A stretch of 64,000 nt of DNA from Cupriavidus basilensis (GCF_000876015.1 NZ_BBQM01000014.1:186001-250000), one strand, 5' to 3'. Positions 8,014 through 17,783 are shown, counted from the stretch's first letter. Translations and numbers: made by a program. The notes: generated by a model from the letters alone, not told the origin.

Positions 8014-10896
8014 ATGTATTCTCCCCGTCCTGCCTACATCGTCCTTCCTCGCCGGCCCCAGCGGCCCCGCGCGGTGGCCGCTCCGCCGCCGTCTCGGCTC
8101 GAGCGTTTCGTGCCACGCCTGGTCAGCGCCGCGGCGGCGATCGCGATGTCGCCGACCGCATGGGCCGCGGCCACGATGGTGGGCCAGGGCGCGGGTCCGC
8201 GCCAGCCCGTGGACACCGCCGCGCAGGTGGGCGAGCGGCTGGCGCGCGAGGAGCGCGCGGAGCGCGGCCAGGACCGCGGCGACGGCGATGCCGCCGCCGT
8301 CACCGATACGGCCGATACCGCGGCGCTTCAGCTTGCCGCCAGGCCGGTGCTGTTCGATTCCTACATGCTGGTGCAGGGCGGCGACGGTTTCGCCATCGAC
8401 ACCAGCCGCTTCGAGCGGCCCGACATCGTGGCGCCCGGCCGCTACCGCACGGAGCTGCTGGTCAACGGCCAATGGCGCGGCACCGAGGACATCGAGTTCA
8501 GACAGGTGCCCGGCAAGGAAAGCGCGCAGCCGTGCTACAGCCGCGAATTGCTGACGCGTGCCGGCGTGGACCTCGCCAAGGCGGCGCGCGGCCAGGATCC
8601 GCAGCACGTGCCGGACCCGGTGCCCGAAGGAGCGGTCTGCGACGAGATCTCGCGCTACATCCCCGGCGCCGAATTGAGCTACGACCAGGCCGAGCAGCGC
8701 GCCTACCTGACCGTGCCGCAATACTTCCTGCGGCTGACCGGGCTCACCAACTACGTCGACCCGCAGCAGTGGGACAGCGGCGTGCCCGCGCTGCTGCTGA
8801 ACTACAACACCAACGTCTTCACCACCGAGAGCCAGGGGCACAACACCACCAACGGCTACGCGGGCGTGAACCTGGGCATGAACCTGGGACCGGTGCGGGT
8901 GCGTCACAACGGCGCCGTGACGTGGTCGCCGCAGACCGGCACGCACTACCAGCGCGGTTTCATCTACGGCCAGACCGACGTGACCGCACTGCGCTCGCAA
9001 CTGCTCGTGGGTGAGAGCGCGACCAGCGGCGAGCTGTTCGATTCGGTGTCGTTCCGCGGCGCGTCGCTGTTCAGCGACGACCGCATGCTGCCCGAGGCGC
9101 AGCGCTATTACGCGCCGGTGGTGCGCGGCACCGCGGCTTCCAACGCCAAGGTTTCGGTCTACCAGCGCGGCTACCTGGTCTACGAGACTACCGTGGCGCC
9201 CGGCCCGTTCGAGATCGACGACCTGCAGGTGGCCAGCTATGGCGGCGACCTCAACGTCACCGTGACCGAGGCCAACGGGCAGGAGCGCACGTTCGTGGTG
9301 CCGTTCGCCACCACCGTGCAACTGCTGCGCCCCGGCTCCACGCGCTACAGCGTGACCGCCGGCCGCGCCAGCGATCTCTCGCTGCAAGGCAGCGGCAAGT
9401 ACATCGTGCAGGGTACGGTGCAGCACGGCATCAACAACATGGTGACCGGCTACGGCGGCATGGCTTTCGCCACCAACTACATGTCCGGGCTGGTGGGCGC
9501 GGCGTTCAACACGCCGCTGGGCGGCTTCGGCGCCGACGTGACCTATGCCAGGACCGGGCTGGCGAACGGAGAAAGCAAGCGCGGCGCCAGCTTCCGGCTG
9601 TCGTACAGCAAGAACATCGCCAACAGCGGCACCAATTTCTCGCTGGCGGCCTACCGCTACTCCACCGGCGGTTATCTCGGCCTGCGCGACGCGCTGAGCC
9701 TGCACGACCTGACCGAGCGCGGCGTGCCGACCGACTCGTTCGCGCGCATGCGCGCGCGCATGGACGCCAACGTCAGCCAGCAGCTCGGCACCAGCGGCGG
9801 CAGTGTCTATCTCAACGGCTCCTCGCTGCAGTACTGGAACCAGCGCGGACAGGCGCTGAGCTTCACGCTCGGCTACAGCAACCAGTGGCGCGGCATCACC
9901 TACTCGGTGTCCGTGCAGCGCGTGCAGAACGTGTCGGCCGGCACCAGCGTGCCCTACACCGGCGGCGGCAGCTTCATGAGTCCCAGCGTCACGCCCAAGA
10001 GCACGCTGGTCAGTGTGAATCTCTCGATTCCGCTCGGCCGCGGCGGCTCCCGCACCACGCCGCTCATGAACACCTTCTTCACGCACGACAGCGACCGCGG
10101 CGCCCAGGTGTCCACCGGCGTGTCGGGCGCGCTCAACGAGCGCGGCACGGCGTCGTATTCGGTGTCCGGCACCTACGACAACAACCGCAACGCGACCTCG
10201 GGCAACGCCAGCATCAGCTACCGCGCCTCGCGTGCCACGGTGGGCGCGAGCATCGCGCAGGGGCAAGGCTACCGCCAGGCGTCGGCCAATGCCATGGGCG
10301 CGCTGGTCCTGCACCCGGGCGGCCTTTCGGCGGCCCAGACGCTGGGCGAGACCATCGGCGTGGTGAAGGCGCCCGATGCCACCGGCGCGACGGTCAATTC
10401 CGGCGGCGCCACCATCGACGGGCGCGGCTACGCGATCGTGCCGAGCCTCACGCCCTATCAGCTCAACAGCGTCGACCTCGATCCGAAGGGCATGGCCGAC
10501 GACGTGGAACTGAAGACCACCTCGCGCAGCGTGGCGCCGCGCGCCGGCGCGGTGGTGATGCTTTCCTACGAGACGCGCCGCGCGCGCGCCGTGCTGATCG
10601 ACAGCCGCACGCCCAGCGGCGAGCCGCTGCCGTTCGCCGCCAGCGTGATCGACACCGAGACCAACGCATCCGTGGGCGCGGTCGGCCAGGGCAGCCGCCT
10701 GGTGATCCGCAGCGAGAAGGACCACGGCACGATCCGCGTCGAATGGGGCAGCAAGCCGGACCAGCGCTGCGCCATCGACTACACGCTGCCGGCGCGCGAA
10801 ACCGGCGGCGGCAAGAGCTACGCAACGCTGGACCTCGAGTGCAGGCCGATTCCGGCCGGCGGCGCCGAGGGCGGCAAGGTCGCGGCACGGCAGTAG
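8014..10896 (+). CDS. Outer-membrane fimbrial usher, locus A
   Basis: 960 residues from ATG 8014, chosen because AGGAAAG (7996-8002) lies upstream; ATG 7972 in the same frame is possible. The N-terminus is unusual: about 120 residues rich in Arg, Pro and Ala, with a signal-like segment ending AWAA, precede the usher N-terminal domain (VLFDSYMLVQGGDGFAIDTS). Then follow the beta barrel with YRYSTGGYLGL, the plug region and C-terminal domains with IDGRGYAIVPSLTPY, and a final Cys pair (RCAIDY, DLECRP). Ushers form the outer-membrane pore that orders chaperone-subunit complexes and extrudes the fibre. Confidence 0.93.
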   Translation: MYSPRPAYIVLPRRPQRPRAVAAPPPSRLERFVPRLVSAAAAIAMSPTAWAAATMVGQGAGPRQPVDTAAQVGERLAREERAERGQDRGDGDAAAVTDTADTAALQLAARPVLFDSYMLVQGGDGFAIDTSRFERPDIVAPGRYRTELLVNGQWRGTEDIEFRQVPGKESAQPCYSRELLTRAGVDLAKAARGQDPQHVPDPVPEGAVCDEISRYIPGAELSYDQAEQRAYLTVPQYFLRLTGLTNYVDPQQWDSGVPALLLNYNTNVFTTESQGHNTTNGYAGVNLGMNLGPVRVRHNGAVTWSPQTGTHYQRGFIYGQTDVTALRSQLLVGESATSGELFDSVSFRGASLFSDDRMLPEAQRYYAPVVRGTAASNAKVSVYQRGYLVYETTVAPGPFEIDDLQVASYGGDLNVTVTEANGQERTFVVPFATTVQLLRPGSTRYSVTAGRASDLSLQGSGKYIVQGTVQHGINNMVTGYGGMAFATNYMSGLVGAAFNTPLGGFGADVTYARTGLANGESKRGASFRLSYSKNIANSGTNFSLAAYRYSTGGYLGLRDALSLHDLTERGVPTDSFARMRARMDANVSQQLGTSGGSVYLNGSSLQYWNQRGQALSFTLGYSNQWRGITYSVSVQRVQNVSAGTSVPYTGGGSFMSPSVTPKSTLVSVNLSIPLGRGGSRTTPLMNTFFTHDSDRGAQVSTGVSGALNERGTASYSVSGTYDNNRNATSGNASISYRASRATVGASIAQGQGYRQASANAMGALVLHPGGLSAAQTLGETIGVVKAPDATGATVNSGGATIDGRGYAIVPSLTPYQLNSVDLDPKGMADDVELKTTSRSVAPRAGAVVMLSYETRRARAVLIDSRTPSGEPLPFAASVIDTETNASVGAVGQGSRLVIRSEKDHGTIRVEWGSKPDQRCAIDYTLPARETGGGKSYATLDLECRPIPAGGAEGGKVAARQ

Positions 10897-10920
10897 GCAG
10901 ACAACGGACCCGGAGGCGCG

Positions 10921-11673
10921 ATGAACACAGGAACGAAGACAGGCATACGGCGGCGGCACGTGCTGGCGGTGCTGGTGGCGCTGTCGCTGCTGGCGCCGGG
11001 CTGGGCCGCGGCGGCGCTGTCGGTGGTGGGCACGCGCTTCATCTATCCCGCCGGCGCGAAGGAGTTGACCGTGCAGGTGGGCAACAAGGGCCGCAGCCCG
11101 ATCCTGGTGCAGGCCTGGCTGGACCGCGGCGATCCCGATGCCGATCCCGCCAGGCTCAGCGTGCCGTTCGTGCTGGCGCCGCCGATGTTCCGGCTGGACC
11201 CCGAGCACAAGTCCGTGCTGCGCCTCAGGCATACCGGCGAGCCGCTGCCGGGGGACCGCGAATCGGTGTTCTGGCTCAACTTCCTCGAAGTGCCGACGCT
11301 GCCCGAGGACAGCCGCAACCTGCTGCGGCTGTCATACCGTTCGCGCATGAAGCTGCTGTACCGGCCCGCCGGCCTGCCCGGCAGCGCCGACGAAGCGGTC
11401 TCGCGCGTGACGTGGCGCCTCGGCGGCGCGCCCGCGCCCGGCGACGCGGTACTGGAGGCGGACAACCCCACGCCGTATTACGTCTCGCTCGCGCAGATGA
11501 CGGTCACGCGCGGCGCTGCCGCGGTGGAACTGGACGGCCAGACGCTGGCGCCGCTCGGCGTCACGCGCATCGCGCTGCCCGGCCTGAAGGGGAGCGGCGA
11601 AGCGCAGGTGCGCTACGAGGTGGCGAAGGACGGTGGGGAATTGGTCGGCGGGAGCGCGAGCGCCAGGCCGTAG
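10921..11673 (+). CDS. Periplasmic fimbrial chaperone, locus A (second)
   Basis: 250 residues with CGGAGG before the ATG. It has a signal peptide ending GWAAA and the mature opening LSVVGTRFIYPAGAKELTV. The PapD-like signature is SVFWLNFLEVP and the subunit-binding strand is LLRLSYRSRMKLLYRP. It is clearly related to, but diverged from, the chaperone at 7164. Fimbrial operons with two chaperones often use one for the shaft subunit and one for a tip adhesin; here the tip adhesin gene lies five kilobases downstream, past the two-partner secretion pair. That division of labour is inference. Confidence 0.92.
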   Translation: MNTGTKTGIRRRHVLAVLVALSLLAPGWAAAALSVVGTRFIYPAGAKELTVQVGNKGRSPILVQAWLDRGDPDADPARLSVPFVLAPPMFRLDPEHKSVLRLRHTGEPLPGDRESVFWLNFLEVPTLPEDSRNLLRLSYRSRMKLLYRPAGLPGSADEAVSRVTWRLGGAPAPGDAVLEADNPTPYYVSLAQMTVTRGAAAVELDGQTLAPLGVTRIALPGLKGSGEAQVRYEVAKDGGELVGGSASARP

Positions 11674-11712
11674 GTCCGCCCGGATGGTCCGCGCGGCGCA
11701 GGTGAATCGACG

Positions 11713-13425
11713 ATGGTCAATGTGAAAGCAAGACAAATGATTGGTATCCCGGGCCTGTGCGCATTCGGCGCGGCGCTGGCGCTGCCGGTGGCCGCGTGGG
11801 CGCAGGCGCCCGGTGTTCCAAACGCACCCAATATTCCCAACGCCGGGCAGACCATGCGCGACCTGGAAACGGTGCGCCCCGGCCTGCCGGCGCCATCGGA
11901 CCTGGAACTGGATATGCCCCAGGCGCCGGCGCGCCCGGCCGCGCCCGCCGAGCCGGGCCTGCGCATGACGGTGCAGGGCTTTCGCATCACCGGCAACCAG
12001 GCGTTCGCGTCGGCGCAACTACTGGCGCTGCTGCGCGACCTGCACGGCAGTGAGCAGGACCTTGCCGGCCTGCGCGCCGCGGCCGACCGCATCACCGCGT
12101 ACTACCACGAACACGGCTACGTGCTGGCGCGCGCGTTCCTGCCGCGCCAGGACATCGAGGACGGCGTGGTCCTGATCGAAGTGATGGAGGGCCGCTACGG
12201 GCAGGTCGAATTGCAGAACCAGTCGCGCGTGCTCGACGGCGTGCTGCGCCAGCCGCTCGCGGCGCTCAGGGGCGGCGACGCCGTGCAGGCCGCCGCGCTG
12301 GAAAGCCGCCTGCTGCTGCTCAACGACCTGCCTGGCGTGCAGGTGCGCGGCACGCTGCGCCCCGGCGCCGAGCGCGGCGCCACCGACCTCGTGGTCGACG
12401 CGGCACCGCTGCCGCTGGTCAGCGGCAGCGTGGAGGCGGACAACTACGGCGGCTACTACACCGGCGAATACCGCCTGGGCGGCAGCCTCTATCTCAACAG
12501 CCCGCTGCGGCTCGGCGACCAGTTGAGCCTGCGCGTGCTGGGCAGCGACAAGCGGCAGCGCTACTACCGCGCCGGCTACCAGGTGCCGTTCGGCCCGTGG
12601 CTCACGCGCGCGGGCGTGGCGTACTCCGAGATGCGCTACCACCTGGCGCGGGATTTCGCGGTGCTGGATGCGCACGGCAAGGCCGGCATCCGCAGCGCCT
12701 TCATCACCCAGCCGCTGCTGCGCGGCCGCGCGTTCAACGTGAACGCGCAACTGCAATACGACGACAAGCGGCTGCGCGACGACATGGACCTGTTCGAGGT
12801 GACCAATCCCAAGCGCGTCGAATCATGGACGCTGGGCGTGAACGCCAACAACCAGGACGGGTTGTTCGGCGGCGGGCAGAGCATGGTGTCGGTGAGCGTC
12901 AGCCGCGGGCGGCTGCGCCTGGACGATCCCTACACGAGTTACGTGGACGGCTTCACCGCCCACGCCGCCGGCCGCTTCAGCAAGCTGAGCCTGAACGCCG
13001 CGCGGCTGCAGCGGCTGAGCCAGCGCTTCCAGCTTTATGGCCAGTTCAATGCGCAATGGGCCTCGGGCAATCTCGACGGCTCCGAGAAATTCGGCATGGG
13101 CGGGCCCTACGGCGTGCGCGGCTACGCGCTCGGCGCCGGCACCGGCGACCAGGGCTGGCAGGCCAGCCTGGAGCTGCGCTACATGCCCTTTGCCGGCTGG
13201 CAGTTCAGCGCCTTCGTCGACCGCAGCGAGGTCGACATCAACCGCCATCCCTGGTCCACCGGGAACAACCAGCGCCGGCTGACCGCCGCTGGAGTCGGTG
13301 CCGGCTGGACCGGCGACGGGCATCAGGTCAGCGTGGCGCTCGCGTGGCCGGTGGGCCAGCGCGACGAAAGCGGCGGGCCGGTGCGCAGCCCGCGGATCTG
13401 GGTGCAGGGCGCGCAGTACTTTTGA
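11713..13425 (+). CDS. Two-partner secretion outer-membrane transporter (FhaC/ShlB-like TpsB)
   Basis: 570 residues. Signal peptide (ending AAWAQ), a Pro-rich linker, then a POTRA domain (VQGFRITGNQAFASAQLLAL) and a second POTRA (EVMEGRYGQVELQN). A 16-strand barrel follows, containing the family's L6-loop motif MGGPYGVRGYALG and the terminal Phe of NQQ-type outer-membrane proteins (WVQGAQYF). It exports a large partner protein with a TPS domain. That partner is encoded immediately downstream (13509). AGGTGA at 11699-11704 is the likely ribosome site. The gene is on the same strand as, and inside, a chaperone-usher gene set. Confidence 0.94.
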   Translation: MVNVKARQMIGIPGLCAFGAALALPVAAWAQAPGVPNAPNIPNAGQTMRDLETVRPGLPAPSDLELDMPQAPARPAAPAEPGLRMTVQGFRITGNQAFASAQLLALLRDLHGSEQDLAGLRAAADRITAYYHEHGYVLARAFLPRQDIEDGVVLIEVMEGRYGQVELQNQSRVLDGVLRQPLAALRGGDAVQAAALESRLLLLNDLPGVQVRGTLRPGAERGATDLVVDAAPLPLVSGSVEADNYGGYYTGEYRLGGSLYLNSPLRLGDQLSLRVLGSDKRQRYYRAGYQVPFGPWLTRAGVAYSEMRYHLARDFAVLDAHGKAGIRSAFITQPLLRGRAFNVNAQLQYDDKRLRDDMDLFEVTNPKRVESWTLGVNANNQDGLFGGGQSMVSVSVSRGRLRLDDPYTSYVDGFTAHAAGRFSKLSLNAARLQRLSQRFQLYGQFNAQWASGNLDGSEKFGMGGPYGVRGYALGAGTGDQGWQASLELRYMPFAGWQFSAFVDRSEVDINRHPWSTGNNQRRLTAAGVGAGWTGDGHQVSVALAWPVGQRDESGGPVRSPRIWVQGAQYF

Positions 13426-13508
13426 GCGGCGGATGTCCGCCGCGCGGCATCGATGTCGTACCCATGCTGCCGGGCAGATGGCAGTGTCTGACAAACAAGG
13501 AAGAAGTC

Positions 13509-16487
13509 ATGAACAAGAACTACGCATTGGTCTGGAACCAATCTCAGGGTTGCTGGAATGTCGCCAGCGAAGGAACGCGCCGCCACGGCAAGCCGGGCAG
13601 CGCGAAGCGGGTCATCGCGGCAGCCGCCGCCGTGCTGGGGCTGGGCGCGCTGGCCACGGCGCATGCGTTGCCGACCGGGCAGTCGATCGTGTCCGGCAGC
13701 GGCGACGTGCAGGTATACAACGGCGGCAGGAACATGACGGTCAATCAGCAGTCCGACAAGCTGATCGTCAACTGGAACGAATTCAACATCGGCGCGGCCG
13801 AACGCGTCGCCTTCAACCAGCCCGCCAATACCTCGGTGGTGTTGAACCGCGTGGTCACGGCGGCTACCAGCAACATCGATGGCGCGCTGGATGCCAATGG
13901 CCGCGTGTTCCTGGTCAATCCCAACGGCATGCTGTTCGGCCGGACCGCCCAGGTCAACGTCGGCGGGCTGGTGGCCTCGGCGCAAGGCATCAGCGACGCC
14001 GACTTCCTCAACGGCAATTACCGCTTCGCGGGCAGCACCGGCGCGCAGGTATGGAACTACGGCACGATCAATGCCGCGCCGGGCGGCAGCGTGGCGCTGC
14101 TGGGCACGAACGTCAACAACACCGGCACGATCCAGGCCCTGCTGGGCCGCGTGGCGCTGGGCGCCGGCAACGACTTCACCGTCAGCTTCGATGGCAGCGG
14201 CCTGCTCAACCTGCAGGTCAACGGCGCCGCGCTGAGCGCGGTGGCGCAGAACGGCGGCGTGCTGCGCGCCAATGGCGGGCAGGTGCTGATGACGGCGCAG
14301 GCGGCCGGCAGCCTGCAGCAGGCGGTGGTCAACAACACGGGCGTCGTCGAGGCCAAGACCCTGGCCGGCTACGCCGGCAGGATCACGCTGGACGGCGGCG
14401 ACGCCGGCACCGTGCGCGTGGCCGGCAGCCTCAACGCCAGCGCGCTGTCCGGCCCGGGCAACGGCGGCGTCGTCGAGACCAAGGGCGCCGACGTGCAGGT
14501 GCTGGTGGGTACGCAGGTCAGCACCCAGGCCAGCTATGGCCAGACCGGCACCTGGCGCATCGGCACGGCCGAGGCCAGCGTCAGGCAGACGGGCAGCGCA
14601 GGCGGCAGCACCGTAACGGCCGACACGCTGGCACGCAGCCTGGGCACCACCAATGTCGAGCTGGTCAGCAACACTGGCAATCTCTCGGTCAACGCGCCCG
14701 TGGCCTGGAGCAGCGGCAACAAGCTGGCGCTGACCGCGGCCGGCGACGTCAACATCAACGGCGTCGCGCTGACGGCCAGCGGCGCGGGCTCCGGCATGGA
14801 GATCAACTATGGCGCGGGCAATGCCCTGAAGCTGAACAACGGCGCCGTGGTGACGCTGTCCGGCACCGGTGCCTCGTTCAAGTCGAACGGCTACTTCTAT
14901 GACGTGATCCAGAATTTCTCCCAGTTGCAGAACGTCAACAACAACCTGGGCGGCTATTACGTGGTCGGCACCGATTTTCGCGGTGCCTACATGACGCCGA
15001 TCGGTTCCAGCCAGGTCTTCTCCGGCATCTTCGAGGGCCTGGGCCATACGCTGAGCGACATCAGGGTGAGCGGCACGGGGCCGTATGTCGGCCTGTTCGG
15101 CATCTCGTCCGGCCGCATCAGCAACCTGAACCTGGCTTCGCTTACGGCCGTCGGCCCCTCCGGCTGGCCCGCGGGCGGGATTGCGCTGGTGGGCGGGCTG
15201 GCGGGCGCGAACTTCGGCCAGATCAACAACGTCAACGTCACCGGCGTGAAGGTGGACGGCAACGTCTACGGCAGCAGCGGCGCCACGACGGGCGGCCTGG
15301 TCGGGATGAATTTCGGCACCATCGACACCGCCAGGGTGGCAGGCACCGTGTCGGGCAACGACTACAGCCAGGCCGTCGGCGGTCTGGTCGGCGAGAACTT
15401 CGGCCGCGTGATCAACAGCCAGACCAACGTCAGCCTGATGAACCGCATGTCGCACAACCTGTCCGGCAGCGTGGGCGGACTGGTCGGGATCAACAACGGC
15501 GACGGCACGGGCGGCAGTGCCGCTGGTTTCATCGCCGACTCCTCGAGCCTGGGCACTATCACCAACTACGCGGGCGGAGCCAATTACGGCGGGCTGGTCG
15601 GCTACAACCGTGGCGGCACCGTCGCGAGCAGCTTCTTCGCCACTGGCTCCGTCAACGCCACCGGCGGTTATCTCGGTGGCCTGGTCGGCCGCAATGAGGG
15701 CGGCTCGATTACCGGCTCCTACGCCAGCGGCAGGGTGACCGGTTCCGGCGCGGCCACGGTGGGTGGCCTGGTGGGCTGGAATCAGGCGGGCAACCTGACC
15801 GATGTCCGGGCCAGCGGCGTCGTCGAGAACCGCAGCGGCGTCAGCGTGGGCGGGCTGGTTGGCACGCATGACGGCGGCACCATCCTGAATGCCGAGGCCG
15901 CCGGCGAGGTCTACGGCGGCAGCGGCGCCCGCGTGGGCGGGCTGGTTGGCAGCAGCAATGGTGGTGCCATCGTCGGCGCGCTGGCGACTGGCAATGTCTG
16001 GTCCGGCAGCAACAGCCACGTCGGTGGCCTGGTCGGCTACAACGCCGGCGACTTGCAGGGGGTGGAAGCCCGCGGCAATGTCTCTAGCGGCAGCAACAGC
16101 TACGTCGGCGGGCTGGTCGGCACCAACAACACGAGCCTCGACCCGACCGCCATGGCGATTTCCGGCGTGGCCAGCGGCAGCGTCACAGGCCAAAACTACA
16201 GCATGGTAGGCGGCCTGGTCGGCCAGAACAACGGCCGCATCCTCGGCGCCTCGGCCTCGGGCTCGGTCAAGGGCGGCAGTTATGCATCGCTGGGCGGGCT
16301 GGTCGGCGTGAACAACGGCGTGGTCGAGTATTCGCAGGCGAGCGGCAAGGTCAACGCCACGGCCTACTACGGCCAGAACGGCGGTGGGCTGGTCGGCGTG
16401 AACTATGGCCGGATGAGCTACAACGCCGTCTCCGGTGACGCCGCGCTGGTGCCGCTGGCGGGCCGCAACTTCGGCACCATCGAGTAA
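13509..16487 (+). CDS. Filamentous-haemagglutinin-type secreted adhesin (TpsA) with GLUG repeats
   Basis: 992 residues from ATG 13509 with AAGGAAG just upstream; the frame is open for 900 bases before it, but that part overlaps the transporter gene. An extended signal peptide (MNKNYALVWNQSQGCWNV) leads into the TPS secretion domain (LPTGQSIVSGSGDVQV onward), with VNPNGMLFG at about 136-144. Residues of about 200-550 are plain beta-helix. From about residue 562 to 965 there are 14 GLUG-type repeats with the core GGLVGxNxG (the first is GGLAGANFG). The protein ends soon after the repeats and carries no large toxin-like C-terminus. It is probably exported by the adjacent transporter and acts as a surface or released adhesin. 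Confidence 0.92.
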   Translation: MNKNYALVWNQSQGCWNVASEGTRRHGKPGSAKRVIAAAAAVLGLGALATAHALPTGQSIVSGSGDVQVYNGGRNMTVNQQSDKLIVNWNEFNIGAAERVAFNQPANTSVVLNRVVTAATSNIDGALDANGRVFLVNPNGMLFGRTAQVNVGGLVASAQGISDADFLNGNYRFAGSTGAQVWNYGTINAAPGGSVALLGTNVNNTGTIQALLGRVALGAGNDFTVSFDGSGLLNLQVNGAALSAVAQNGGVLRANGGQVLMTAQAAGSLQQAVVNNTGVVEAKTLAGYAGRITLDGGDAGTVRVAGSLNASALSGPGNGGVVETKGADVQVLVGTQVSTQASYGQTGTWRIGTAEASVRQTGSAGGSTVTADTLARSLGTTNVELVSNTGNLSVNAPVAWSSGNKLALTAAGDVNINGVALTASGAGSGMEINYGAGNALKLNNGAVVTLSGTGASFKSNGYFYDVIQNFSQLQNVNNNLGGYYVVGTDFRGAYMTPIGSSQVFSGIFEGLGHTLSDIRVSGTGPYVGLFGISSGRISNLNLASLTAVGPSGWPAGGIALVGGLAGANFGQINNVNVTGVKVDGNVYGSSGATTGGLVGMNFGTIDTARVAGTVSGNDYSQAVGGLVGENFGRVINSQTNVSLMNRMSHNLSGSVGGLVGINNGDGTGGSAAGFIADSSSLGTITNYAGGANYGGLVGYNRGGTVASSFFATGSVNATGGYLGGLVGRNEGGSITGSYASGRVTGSGAATVGGLVGWNQAGNLTDVRASGVVENRSGVSVGGLVGTHDGGTILNAEAAGEVYGGSGARVGGLVGSSNGGAIVGALATGNVWSGSNSHVGGLVGYNAGDLQGVEARGNVSSGSNSYVGGLVGTNNTSLDPTAMAISGVASGSVTGQNYSMVGGLVGQNNGRILGASASGSVKGGSYASLGGLVGVNNGVVEYSQASGKVNATAYYGQNGGGLVGVNYGRMSYNAVSGDAALVPLAGRNFGTIE

Positions 16488-16499
16488 GGCGCCGAGGCT

Positions 16500-16547
16500 G
16501 GCCGGCCGCCTGTCCGCCTGGTGCAGGCCGGACGGGCGCGCCGGCCC
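16500..16547 (+). terminator. Imperfect GC-rich hairpin after the TpsA gene
   Basis: A GGCCGGC...GTCCG segment is followed by CGGAC...GCCGGCC, forming an imperfect stem just after the TpsA stop and before the tip-adhesin ribosome site. There is no T-tract. It may damp readthrough into the adhesin gene rather than stop transcription. Confidence 0.3.
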
Positions 16548-16586
16548 CTGAAATTGCCTCGCAGTAAGGAGGCCATGGAGAATGGC

Positions 16587-17783
16587 ATGAACAGGAACGA
16601 ATTGCCGGGCGCCGGGCGCGCCCCGTCACCGCGCTGGCTCGCTGCCGTGCCGCTGCTGGCACTCGGGGTTGCATTGGGCGTGGCCAGCGCGGACGTGCGG
16701 GCGGCATGGGTGGACGCCGTGACAACCGGTTGCCTTACGCGGCTCTCCGACGACATGGTGCAGCCATGGACGATCGTCAATCCGCTGACCAGCAGCACGC
16801 CGGTCGGCACCCCCCTGATGGCGCGGAACTTCAGCTTGCATACCGAATTTGCCTACAAGCCGGCTACCGTACCCCACACGCTCGTCATTGCCGGGCACTG
16901 GTCGGTGGGACCGATCGGATCGGACAGCATTGCGCCGACCAATATCGACGGCATCGGTCTCAAATGGATGACGGTATCGGGGGCTGGCGAGACACCGCTG
17001 CCCTTCAGTTCGTATCCGACGGCGTTGGCCGCCGACAAACTTGCGTTGATGATAAATGACGCGGTGGGCTCTGGAAGCTCCGGGCGTCTCTCCGGCTACA
17101 GGCAATACCTGGTGCTGACCAAGCCCGCGAATCTGCTGCCGCCGGGTGCGCTCCAGGTGACCAGGATCGCGGATAACCGGGAGGTGAAGCTTTATGCCCG
17201 GGATTTCCTGACCGCGGCGGCGCCGGCGCTTGGCACCATCGTCGACCTCAGCCAGGCGACTTCGGGCACCTGCAGTCTGGAGCGTGTCTACGACAGCACG
17301 GGCATCGTCAACCTCGGCGGCGGCCCGCCGCCGCCGATTCCGAACAAGTGCGACGTGGTGGCCAACCAGATCATTCCGGTCAACCTGGGTACCTTTTCGG
17401 TGAGGGATTTCCCGAACGCCAACAGCACCTCGACGCCGGTGCCGTTCGCCATCACGCTGAACAATTGCACGGCAAACGCCAAGCCCACGATCAGCTTCCG
17501 CGACAAGTCCAACAAGCCGACCACCGACAAGACCATCCTGCAACTCTACGCGCCCGGCGGGCAGAGCCTGGCCGAGGGCTTCGGCATCATCATGACGAAC
17601 AGGTCGAGCGGTGCGCGCATCGCCTTCGACAATCCGAACGTGGCCACGAAGTACGTGATGACGCGCTCGGGCGATACGGCGACGATCCAACTGCAGGCGC
17701 AATACCTTCGCACCGGCACGGTTGCCGAGATGAAGGCCGGGTATGCCGGCGGCTCGGCGGAATTCACGTTTACCTTCCCATGA
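16587..17783 (+). CDS. Fimbrial tip adhesin, locus A (FimH/FimD-like)
   Basis: 398 residues from ATG 16587, six bases after GGAG (16577-16580). ATG 16575 is in frame, but AGGAGG sits only two bases from it. A long signal peptide ends DVRA. The protein has two parts: an N-terminal receptor-type domain (about 30-245) with a Cys in TTGCLTRL and a partner in SGTCSLERV, and a C-terminal pilin domain after a Gly/Pro linker (GGGPPPPIPNKCDV) that ends SAEFTFTFP. A two-domain layout is the rule for tip adhesins of chaperone-usher fimbriae. The receptor is unknown. Despite lying after the two-partner secretion pair, it most likely belongs to the fimbria of locus A. Confidence 0.8.
   Translation: MNRNELPGAGRAPSPRWLAAVPLLALGVALGVASADVRAAWVDAVTTGCLTRLSDDMVQPWTIVNPLTSSTPVGTPLMARNFSLHTEFAYKPATVPHTLVIAGHWSVGPIGSDSIAPTNIDGIGLKWMTVSGAGETPLPFSSYPTALAADKLALMINDAVGSGSSGRLSGYRQYLVLTKPANLLPPGALQVTRIADNREVKLYARDFLTAAAPALGTIVDLSQATSGTCSLERVYDSTGIVNLGGGPPPPIPNKCDVVANQIIPVNLGTFSVRDFPNANSTSTPVPFAITLNNCTANAKPTISFRDKSNKPTTDKTILQLYAPGGQSLAEGFGIIMTNRSSGARIAFDNPNVATKYVMTRSGDTATIQLQAQYLRTGTVAEMKAGYAGGSAEFTFTFP

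Noticed and set aside
7885-11232. A 1,115-codon minus-strand frame opposite the locus A usher
   Set aside because: Same composition artefact; the plus-strand usher has all family motifs.
12597-13508. In-frame upstream extension of the TpsA gene
   Set aside because: It overlaps the TpsB gene in another frame and lacks adhesin features; the extended signal peptide at 13509 with its own ribosome site fixes the start.
13323-16193. A long minus-strand frame opposite the TpsA gene
   Set aside because: Repetitive Ala/Asp/Val text generated by the antisense of the GLUG repeats; no start signals.
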